A DNA stretch of 12,698 bases from Actinomycetes bacterium. GTDB lineage: Bacteria; Actinomycetota; Thermoleophilia; RBG-16-64-13. How positions within the stretch are numbered: position 1 is the stretch's first letter; each line of letters begins with the position of its first letter. Shown here in pieces: positions 1-6,025 of the stretch. The notes beneath the pieces are model-generated. The model did not search any database, was not told the DNA's origin, and was given only the letters and a program-made list of their open reading frames with translations. The translations under genes and the position numbers were made by a program. Location of the stretch: positions 1 to 12,698 of the forward strand of contig JAKAHF010000010.1 of the NCBI GenBank assembly GCA_021815245.1, given 5' to 3'.

Positions 1-309
1 GCCGGCACCATCCGCATCCTCGACGAGATCACTGAGGTCACCTACGAGGGTGTGGAGAGCAAGGCCGGGGTCAAGACCTACCACCTCAAGGGCAAGGTGG
101 CCGATGCCGAGGTGAAGGCCATCGCCGGTCTGGTCGACCTCGGCGTGACCCCCAGTTTCCCGACCGACCTTTACATCGGCGTCGACGACAGCTTGGTCTA
201 CGAGGTCGATATCTATGGAGCGGCGACCGAGGAAGAGACCAAAGACTACTGGCGTAGCATCGTGCTCTCCAACCTTGATTCGTCGGTGACCGTCGAGGCG
301 CCGCAATAG
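1..309 (+). CDS. LprG-like lipoprotein (LppX/LprAFG family), C-terminal part
   Basis: The open frame enters from the left edge and gives the last 102 residues before a TAG stop. What is visible fits the C-terminal half of the LppX/LprA/LprF/LprG family: a 'GVKTYHLKGKV' strand, a 'TDLYIGVDDSLVYEVDI' strand, and a final 'VTVEAP' strand shortly before the stop. Members of this family are secreted lipoproteins with a hydrophobic cavity that carries acylated lipids such as triacylglycerides or lipoglycans. The signal peptide and lipobox Cys would lie upstream, outside the window, so lipidation is inferred from the family. The next gene, 32 bases downstream on the same strand, is a P55-like MFS exporter, the usual mycobacterial partner of LprG. 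That context strengthens a call that sequence alone supports only moderately. Confidence 0.72.
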   Translation, partial: AGTIRILDEITEVTYEGVESKAGVKTYHLKGKVADAEVKAIAGLVDLGVTPSFPTDLYIGVDDSLVYEVDIYGAATEEETKDYWRSIVLSNLDSSVTVEAPQ

Positions 310-341
310 ACGCGCCCGGGCAAGCGGCCGAAACGCCGGCC

Positions 342-1964
342 GTGACGAGGAAGCACTCCCGCCGGACGATCTATGCCATGGTGGTGCTCTGCATCGCTGT
401 CTTCGTGGCCGCGCTCGATCAGACCATGGTTCTCACCGTCATGCCCTCGATCATGCGGTCGTTCTATATCAGCGTGCGCGACCTCAACGACGCGGGCTGG
501 ATCATCACTGGCTACCTGCTCGGCTACACCGTGGCGATGCCCCTCTTCGGCCGGCTGGCCGACGTCTGGGGGCGCCGCCCGATGGCGATCGTCGCCCTCG
601 TGCTCTTCCTCGTGGGGAGCGCGTTCTGCGTGGTGCTGTCGCATCTCGGGTTCTTCATCGTGGCTCGAGTGGTGCAGGCCGCGGGCGGCGGCGCGTTGGT
701 GCCGATCGCCATGGCCGCGGCCGCCGACATGTTCCCCCCGGGCAGAAGGGCGTTGGTACTCGGCATCATCGGGGGGGCGGCCGAAGCTGGTGGCGTTCTC
801 GGCCCCATCTACGGGGCCGGCCTGACGGCGCTGTGGAGCTGGCGGCTCATCTTCCTTGTCAACATCCCTCTCTGCGTGGTCCTCATGGCGGCCACCTGGC
901 TCCTCTTGAAGCCCGGACTTGGCTATGCGGCCACCGCGCAGGCCGAACAAGCCATGGCCGACGCCCGATTGGCGGAAATCGAGGAACGGGGAGCTCGCGA
1001 GCAGTCGGCGGGCAAACGGCGCTGGTGGCAACGCGGCCGGGTGGACTACCTTGGCGCCGTCTTCATGGCCCTCGCACTGGCCGGCGTCACCTTGGGCCTC
1101 GGAACCGGGACGCAGACCATCGATGCGAACGCGGCGCAGGCGGCGACCCCGGTCAAGTGGCCCTGGCTTGCGGCGGCCGGCGTGTGTTTTGTGCTCTTCG
1201 TCTTGTACGAACGGGGGCACGAGCGTCCGCTGGTCTGGCTTGGCTTCTTCAAGCGACCCGCGTTCGCGGCGGCCAACATCGCCCACCTGCTCGTGGGAGC
1301 CGCGCTCATTATCGGCATGGTGGAGATACCCCTCTACGCCTATACCCTCTTTGGCATGACCGAGATCGAGGGTGGCCTGCTGCTGATCAGATTCACGCTG
1401 ATGATCCCGGTGGGAGCGGTCATCGGAGGCTGGCTGGCCGACCTGCTCGGCTATCGGATCACGGCGGTCTTGGGCTTCCTGATCGCTGCGGGGGGGTACC
1501 TGCTCGTCAGCCGCTGGCCGCTGGACCCAGGTCAGTTCCAGCTCACGCGCGATCTCATCATCAGCGGTCTTGGTTTCGGGCTCGTCATCGGGCCCATCGG
1601 CGCCAGCGTCACGTCTTCCGCCGGCCCTCGTTGGATGGCGACCGGCTCGGCGCTCGTCACCGTCTCGAGAATGGTAGGCATGGTTGTCGGACTGTCGGCC
1701 CTCAGCTCGTGGGCTGTGCGTCGCTTCAATGTTCTTGCCGCCGATATCAGCACGCCCATCATCAGGCCTTCGGGTCTCAGCGACGCCGAGTGGCAGGCCA
1801 TGAAGGATGCGGCCTCGGCGGCTACCAAAGCCGCCGCGCACACGGTCTTTGGCGAGTTCTTCCTCATTGCCGCGATCGTCGTCGCGGTGGCCGTCATACC
1901 CGCCCTCTTCTTCTACAAGCACAAGGCCCGCGGCACCAGCCACGTGCCGTTCATGCCGCATTGA
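342..1964 (+). CDS. P55-like 14-TM MFS exporter (DHA2 type), probable lipid or drug efflux
   Basis: This 540-residue major facilitator protein has the features of the 14-helix DHA2 group. An Asp (D26) sits in TM1 within 'ALDQTMVLTVMPS'. Motif A, 'GRLADVWGRRP', is at residues 70-80, motif B begins at R109 ('RVVQAAGGG'), and a Gly-rich motif C region spans 145-165. The stretch 'WIITGYLLGYTVAMPLFGR' (53-71) recalls mycobacterial P55/Rv1410, which acts with LprG to extract triacylglycerides from the inner membrane and also affects drug tolerance. A charged cytoplasmic loop (about 190-233) is longer than usual. A polar segment of about 43 residues (461-503) lies before the last helix. The GTG start gives the expected short basic N-terminus (TRKHSRR). 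The frame has no usable start further upstream, but ATG at 378 is possible. The ribosome binding site is weak. The gene is probably cotranscribed with the lipoprotein gene 32 bases upstream. Confidence 0.85.
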   Translation: MTRKHSRRTIYAMVVLCIAVFVAALDQTMVLTVMPSIMRSFYISVRDLNDAGWIITGYLLGYTVAMPLFGRLADVWGRRPMAIVALVLFLVGSAFCVVLSHLGFFIVARVVQAAGGGALVPIAMAAAADMFPPGRRALVLGIIGGAAEAGGVLGPIYGAGLTALWSWRLIFLVNIPLCVVLMAATWLLLKPGLGYAATAQAEQAMADARLAEIEERGAREQSAGKRRWWQRGRVDYLGAVFMALALAGVTLGLGTGTQTIDANAAQAATPVKWPWLAAAGVCFVLFVLYERGHERPLVWLGFFKRPAFAAANIAHLLVGAALIIGMVEIPLYAYTLFGMTEIEGGLLLIRFTLMIPVGAVIGGWLADLLGYRITAVLGFLIAAGGYLLVSRWPLDPGQFQLTRDLIISGLGFGLVIGPIGASVTSSAGPRWMATGSALVTVSRMVGMVVGLSALSSWAVRRFNVLAADISTPIIRPSGLSDAEWQAMKDAASAATKAAAHTVFGEFFLIAAIVVAVAVIPALFFYKHKARGTSHVPFMPH

Positions 1965-2002
1965 GGGTTGATCGTGCCCGGTGGCGACCTGCCGGCGTCG
2001 CG

Positions 2003-2031
2003 ACCGACCTGTCCGGTAGCTCGGGTACAAT
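2003..2031 (+). promoter_or_regulatory. possible sigma-70-like promoter for the YhaM-like gene
   Basis: A good -10 hexamer, TACAAT, lies at 2026-2031 in the 99-base gap before the exoribonuclease gene. The matching -35 position (about 2003-2008) is GC-rich and poor. The predicted transcript would have a leader of roughly 25 bases. This rests on the -10 box alone. Confidence 0.25.
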
Positions 2032-2063
2032 GACGAGGCTGGGATACTCGAAATGAGGGCGCT

Positions 2064-3131
2064 TTGAACGACGATCAACTCGACCTTGGGTCGTTGACTT
2101 CTGGAGGAGACTCTTCGCGGCAGGCGCGATCGGCACGTGTCGCCGTGCGCGACTTGACACCCGGCAAGTCGGTCGAGGGGGTCTACCTACTGGCGGGCAA
2201 GGAGACAAGGCAGACCAAGGCGGGCAAGCCTTTCTACAAGCTACGCCTGTCAGATCGCACCGGCACTGTCGATTGCACGGTGTGGGAGGTCGACTCCATG
2301 GAGGCGGGTCTGAAATCCGGAGACCTGGTCGCAATCGCGGCCCGAGTCACCGAATATCAGGGCAAGGCCCAGCTTGAGGCCACGCGAGTCTGTTGTTCCC
2401 CCTCAGGAGTCGCCAACCCGCGCGACTTCTTGCCTGTGACCTACCGCGATGTCGACGAGTTGAAAGGCTTTCTGCAGTTCCACCTCGACTCGGTCACCGA
2501 CCGCGACTACGGGGCGCTCTTGCGTGCGCTCTTCGAAGACCCCGAGTTCTACGAGCGTTTCACGTCCGCTCCGGCGGCCAAGGTCTACCACCACGCCTAT
2601 CTCGGTGGCTTGATGGAGCACACCGTGGCCGTCGCCGAGATGTGCGACTTTGTCGGCCAGCAGTACGGCCGCGTCGATCGCGACCTCCTGCTGACGGCCG
2701 CCCTGCTTCACGACGTCGGCAAGACCCGGGAACTCTCCTTTGAGACGGCTATCGACTTCACCGATGAGGGACACTTTCTGGGCCACGTCACCCAGGGAGT
2801 ACTGCTCGTGTCTGAAAAGGCCAAGGAGTTGCCAGGCTTTCCGGCCACGAAGCTCCAGCAGCTGCTGCATTGCATCATCAGCCACCACGGTGAACTGGAG
2901 TGGGGTTCACCCAAGCGTCCGAAGACCATCGAGGCCCTGGTGCTCCATCACGTCGATAACCTCGACGCCAAGGTCAAGGGCTTCCTCGAGATCGTCGAGG
3001 GGTCCCGCGATGCGGGCTGGACTGACCTGCGCAATCTCTTCCGCAGACCGCTCCACGTGCCGAGAGCCACTCACCAGGAGGAGGACTTTCTGCCTCCGAC
3101 CGACGACGACAGCGGCAGATTCAGCTCGTAG
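2064..3131 (+). CDS. YhaM-like 3'-5' exoribonuclease (OB-fold plus HD domain)
   Basis: The protein is 355 residues, against about 314 for Bacillus YhaM. An OB-fold nucleic-acid-binding domain spans roughly residues 28-110, including 'KPFYKLRLSDRTGTVDCTVWEV'. An HD metal-dependent hydrolase domain follows from about 160 to 315. Its motif residues are visible: 'HHAYLGGLMEHT' (176-187), the central H216-D217 in 'LLHDVGK', 'SHHG' (273-276) and 'LHHVDNLDAK' (294-303). YhaM-family enzymes degrade RNA, and in some cases single-stranded DNA, in a Mn-dependent way in the cytoplasm. The C-terminal 30 residues are acidic and extra. The start is TTG at 2064: an in-frame stop lies just upstream at 2031, and GAGGG (2055-2059) precedes it at short spacing. 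A start further in, such as GTG at 2142-2146, would still keep the OB-fold. The role is taken from the family, and a broader OB/HD phosphohydrolase function is the alternative. Confidence 0.83.
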   Translation: MNDDQLDLGSLTSGGDSSRQARSARVAVRDLTPGKSVEGVYLLAGKETRQTKAGKPFYKLRLSDRTGTVDCTVWEVDSMEAGLKSGDLVAIAARVTEYQGKAQLEATRVCCSPSGVANPRDFLPVTYRDVDELKGFLQFHLDSVTDRDYGALLRALFEDPEFYERFTSAPAAKVYHHAYLGGLMEHTVAVAEMCDFVGQQYGRVDRDLLLTAALLHDVGKTRELSFETAIDFTDEGHFLGHVTQGVLLVSEKAKELPGFPATKLQQLLHCIISHHGELEWGSPKRPKTIEALVLHHVDNLDAKVKGFLEIVEGSRDAGWTDLRNLFRRPLHVPRATHQEEDFLPPTDDDSGRFSS

Positions 3132-3177
3132 CCGGCCGCCGGCCTTCGGGGAGGCCATCCGTTCGGGAGACCGGTCT
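3131..3177. terminator. weak hairpin cluster between convergent genes
   Basis: The 66-base gap between two converging genes holds three inverted repeats: GCCGG-CCG-CCGGC (3131-3143), GGCCT-loop-AGGCC (3141-3156) and the perfect palindrome AGACCGGTCT (3168-3177). None is followed by a T-tract, so this would be at best a weak or bidirectional terminator. The first two hairpins overlap and exclude each other. A random origin in GC-rich DNA is possible. Confidence 0.3.
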
Positions 3178-3197
3178 GAGGGGCGCGGTTGCTCCCG

Positions 3198-5840
3198 CTA
3201 CTCCTCTTCGCGCAGGCTGGTCTCGATCGTATCGTTGACTTCGCTGTCGACCTTCGGCGTTATCTTCTTGCGCTCGAAGTCGGCCGGGTCACGCCCGAGC
3301 AGCGCCGACTCGCCCGACATCATCGCGTCGAAGGCCTTCGCCTTGAGTCTGCTGCGCGTCATCTCGATCCTGTTCTTCATGGAGTCGTAGTCCACCGGCT
3401 CCTCGTTGAGACCGGCGTCGAAGTCCGCATCGTCCTCGGATTCGTCGTTGAAGACCTCTTCCAGTGACGGTGTTTGTGCAGTTCCGGGCTGCTCAGCGGC
3501 TTCCTCTTCATCCTCGGGAGCGGTCTCGACTGGGAGTTTCGAATCTGAGACCGCGCGTGTGTCGAGGATCGGCGGCGCCGGAGGTGCGACGTCGGCCGGC
3601 ATCATCTCGACGACCGGAGGCGCCTCGTCGATGGGGGGCATCTCCACGATCGGCTGCGCTTCGACGACCGGCGGCGTCTCGATGGGCGGCGCCATGTCGA
3701 TGGGCATCGGAGTCTCGACCGGCGGCTCCATGAAAGCCGGCGGCTCCATGACGATGGGCGTCTCCAGATCGATCGGCGACACTACCTCGAGAGGGGGAGC
3801 CATCTCAACAGTGGGAGTCGCGTTGAATGATGCCTCTACTTCGACGGGGGGTTCCGAGACGGGCAGAACCGGGCTGATGGTCCAATCCGCCTCGGGCGCC
3901 TGCGGTCCTTTGGAGATGAATGGCTGTTCGAGCTCACGCCGGATGCGACGGCGAGTCTCCTCGATGCGCGCCTTCAGATCGTCGACAGGCGTGGGTTCAG
4001 CAAGCTCCACTACGGGCATCTCGACGGCGGGCGCCTCCACGACGAACTCCTCGACCACGACCTGCTCCATAGCAGGCGCTTCGATGACGAACTCCTCGGC
4101 AACCTGTTCCTCGACGACCTGCATCTCTGCGACGGGGATGTCGATGACGGGCACCTCAACGACGGGCATCTCCCCGATGGGCGTGTCGAGACCGACAGTC
4201 TCGACAACCGACGGCTCGAGCGTGAACCCGGCGACCGGCGTCTCTTGCTCTACGGGCAACTCCACCACCGGGAGTTCGACGACCGAGGCCAGCGGCGGCA
4301 TACCCGGCTTGGGTTCAGGCGGCGCGAAATCCCAACCGTAATCGGTGTCGAGAGACGGGATTTCCGCGGCCGGCGGCGCGAGCGGAGCGGACTCCTCAAG
4401 GGCCGTGGGCACCTCGACGACAGGAGCTTCCACGACGAGAGGAGCCTCTTCGACGATCGGAGCTTGCTCCACGAAAGGCACTTCCTCGACCAGCGGCATT
4501 TCGGCGACTGCCGCCGGTTCCCATGCGGGAATCTCGGCTGCCGGAGCTTCGATCGTCGGCGGTTCCTCGATGACCGGCAGGTCCCAGGTCGGTGCGGCGG
4601 CAGCCGCCGGCTCATCCCAGGTCGGAGCCTCCTGGACGGTAGCCTCCTGGAAAGGAGCTTCCTCGACCGGTGCTTCCGCGGGCAGGACTTCAGCCACCGG
4701 TGTCTCGACGCCTCCCGGCTCCATCGCGACCGGCGCCTCTTCGATCATGGCCGGCTCGACGACCGCGGGTGGCTCCCAGACAGGGAGCTCGACAGCCGCG
4801 ACCTCGAGCGTCGACGGCTCATCTATCACAGGCAGGTCCCAGGTGGGTGCCTCAGCGACCGGCTGCTCTATCACGGGAGGCTGGGACAGATCCCAGGCGA
4901 ATGATGCAGAGGGCGCCTCCACAACCGGCGTTTCGACCGCGGCCGGCAGATCCCAGGCGGGTGGTGCGGCCGCGACCGGTTCGGCGACCGGCGGCACTTC
5001 GACGGTCGATGGAGTCCACTCCGGAGGCTCCACGGCGGCAGGCGCTTCTTCAATGAGCGGAGGCTCCACGGCCGCGGGCGGTTCCCAGACGGGTGGCTCC
5101 ACAGGGGTGACGTCGGCAGCGGGAGGCTCTTCGATGACCGGCAGGTCCCAGGTCGGCGCGGCGGTGGCCGCAGGCTCGTCCCAGGTCGGCGGCGCCTCGA
5201 GAACAGGTTCCGCGACGGCGGGTTCCTCGACGGCGGTTGGCTCCTCGACGACCGGCGCTTCCGCGACCACCTCGTACAGCGCGACCGCGGGTTCCACGTC
5301 GATGGTCTCGGTCGGGAAAGGTTCGGGGGCGACCGGTTCGGCGAACACGGGTTGCGTGACGACCGGTTCGGCCGCGACAGGCTCCATCACCACGGGTTCG
5401 GCCGCTATCTCATCGGTGACGGCCGGCTCGGCCACTTCGGGTTCCACGACGGCCGGCTCGGTCGCTACGGGTTCGACCGCGACGGGCGGTTCCTCGTAGA
5501 TGGGCTCCTCGGCAACTGCGGGGGCCTCTATCTCGAGGGTATCCTCGGGGGCTTCGGCAACCGGCTCTGCCACGACCGGCGGTGTGGGGATGTACTGCCA
5601 ATCGGCGGGAGGCGCCGAGGGGACCTCGATCTCGGGGACTTCAACGACGGGCCAGGCATCGACAAAAGCCTGTGCTTCAGCGACTGCCGCTTCGCCGGCG
5701 GTTTCGGTGGACTGATGCGACGCTTCTCCCGCGGGAGCGAGAGCGGTCTGCAGGGCTTTCTGGATGTTCTTCTGAGAAAGGAGATACCCCAGGGCTGCGC
5801 CCAGTGCACCTCCCAGAAGGAATCTACCTGTACCGTCCAT
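3198..5840 (-). CDS. unrecognised 880-residue acidic Pro/Glu/Val/Ala-rich repeat protein with N-terminal glycine-zipper segment
   Basis: I do not recognise this protein and propose no function. Residues 7-21 form a short hydrophobic glycine-zipper segment (core 'GGALGAALGYLL'), like the N-terminus of YtxH-type proteins, followed by K24 and K28. From 29 to 510 there is no Lys or Arg; the body is built of short units such as VAEP, VVEAP and IEEPP, so it should be disordered, extended and strongly acidic. Trp residues recur about every 21 positions in the middle. Two related basic helical motifs lie at 621-641 and 819-840, and the C-terminal 60 residues are mixed-charge and probably helical. I saw no Cys in the protein. 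The strong Shine-Dalgarno at 5850-5856 and the N-terminal hydrophobic segment support this strand and start over the long open frames opposite. It follows rarA on the same strand but probably has its own promoter. A membrane-anchored spacer or scaffold is the simplest reading; whether the body is inside or outside the cell cannot be told. Confidence 0.8.
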   Translation of the reverse strand: MDGTGRFLLGGALGAALGYLLSQKNIQKALQTALAPAGEASHQSTETAGEAAVAEAQAFVDAWPVVEVPEIEVPSAPPADWQYIPTPPVVAEPVAEAPEDTLEIEAPAVAEEPIYEEPPVAVEPVATEPAVVEPEVAEPAVTDEIAAEPVVMEPVAAEPVVTQPVFAEPVAPEPFPTETIDVEPAVALYEVVAEAPVVEEPTAVEEPAVAEPVLEAPPTWDEPAATAAPTWDLPVIEEPPAADVTPVEPPVWEPPAAVEPPLIEEAPAAVEPPEWTPSTVEVPPVAEPVAAAPPAWDLPAAVETPVVEAPSASFAWDLSQPPVIEQPVAEAPTWDLPVIDEPSTLEVAAVELPVWEPPAVVEPAMIEEAPVAMEPGGVETPVAEVLPAEAPVEEAPFQEATVQEAPTWDEPAAAAAPTWDLPVIEEPPTIEAPAAEIPAWEPAAVAEMPLVEEVPFVEQAPIVEEAPLVVEAPVVEVPTALEESAPLAPPAAEIPSLDTDYGWDFAPPEPKPGMPPLASVVELPVVELPVEQETPVAGFTLEPSVVETVGLDTPIGEMPVVEVPVIDIPVAEMQVVEEQVAEEFVIEAPAMEQVVVEEFVVEAPAVEMPVVELAEPTPVDDLKARIEETRRRIRRELEQPFISKGPQAPEADWTISPVLPVSEPPVEVEASFNATPTVEMAPPLEVVSPIDLETPIVMEPPAFMEPPVETPMPIDMAPPIETPPVVEAQPIVEMPPIDEAPPVVEMMPADVAPPAPPILDTRAVSDSKLPVETAPEDEEEAAEQPGTAQTPSLEEVFNDESEDDADFDAGLNEEPVDYDSMKNRIEMTRSRLKAKAFDAMMSGESALLGRDPADFERKKITPKVDSEVNDTIETSLREEE
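3321..3386 (-). repeat. basic helical motif, copy 2 (residues 819-840 of the acidic protein)
   Basis: The segment 'SMKNRIEMTRSRLKAKAF' matches the copy at residues 621-641 in the pattern [LM]-K-x-R-I-E-x-T-R-x-R-[IL]-[RK]. It leads into the conserved-looking C-terminal tail. It is predicted to form a basic amphipathic helix within an otherwise acidic chain. Confidence 0.6.
3918..3980 (-). repeat. basic helical motif, copy 1 (residues 621-641 of the acidic protein)
   Basis: The segment 'DLKARIEETRRRIRRELEQ' is the first strongly basic stretch after about 590 residues of acidic sequence. It shares K-x-R-I-E-x-T-R-x-R with the copy near the C-terminus, about 198 residues later. An internal duplication is the likely origin. 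Confidence 0.6.
4446..5189 (-). repeat. tryptophan-containing tandem repeat zone inside the acidic protein
   Basis: Three imperfect units occur at residues 218-277 (5010-5189), 331-374 (4719-4850) and 406-465 (4446-4625). Each contains 'PTWDLPVI[ED]EP' followed about 21 residues later by '[VA]WEP'. Trp residues fall at 220, 231, 252, 275, 296, 316, 334, 355, 408, 419 and 440, so most steps are 18-23 residues. At DNA level, 4567-4592 and 5131-5156 are identical over 26 bases, which points to fairly recent duplication and a region prone to copy-number change. Confidence 0.75.
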
Positions 5841-5849
5841 CGCGATTCC

Positions 5850-5856
5850 CCTCCTT
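5850..5856 (-). promoter_or_regulatory. strong ribosome binding site for the acidic repeat protein
   Basis: AAGGAGG on the minus strand lies 9 bases before the ATG at 5840. It is the best Shine-Dalgarno in the window. It fixes both the start and the coding strand of a low-complexity gene for which frame choice would otherwise be doubtful. Confidence 0.8.
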
Positions 5857-5899
5857 GGGCCCTTTCATCTCCACGTGACCAGCCCCCCTGGCCAGACTG

Positions 5900-5930
5900 A
5901 TTGTACGCCTAGGGAACATGCATACGCCAA
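5900..5930 (-). promoter_or_regulatory. possible promoter for the acidic repeat protein
   Basis: On the minus strand a TACAAT -10 box (5905 down to 5900) is preceded by TTGGCG (5930 down to 5925) with a 19-base spacer, slightly long. The predicted start would leave a leader of about 50 bases holding the strong ribosome binding site. It lies in the 185-base gap after rarA, which shows no other clear feature. Confidence 0.35.
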
Positions 5931-6025
5931 GTGCTCCGAAACCGAGTTTGACATGAATTCTCGCTGCAAGTCGCGGGTCCTGGTAATCGATGTATCGGCG
6001 TTTCGACCGAATGTCTTGACCGGCG

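Noticed and set aside
246..2078. 610-codon open frame on the minus strand opposite the MFS gene
   Set aside because: Its translation is rich in Arg, His, Asp and Gly with no recognisable domain, as expected from the antisense of a GC-rich membrane-protein gene. The plus strand has clear MFS motifs.
4446..5189. CRISPR array or intergenic satellite reading of the periodic DNA
   Set aside because: The period follows codons inside one open frame, the units are imperfect and not separated by unique spacers of constant length.
3406..5499. Two long plus-strand frames opposite the acidic repeat protein (3406-4341 and 4345-5499)
   Set aside because: They are Ser/Thr/Gly low-complexity mirrors of the Pro/Glu/Val/Ala codons. 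They lack a good ribosome binding site, whereas the minus-strand gene has AAGGAGG and a hydrophobic N-terminus.
5857..6025. Possible small RNA or small protein in the gap after rarA
   Set aside because: TTGACA at 5948-5953 has no -10 partner, I found no stable hairpin or tRNA-like fold, and the open frames crossing it are shadows. Only the promoter candidate at 5900-5930 is kept.
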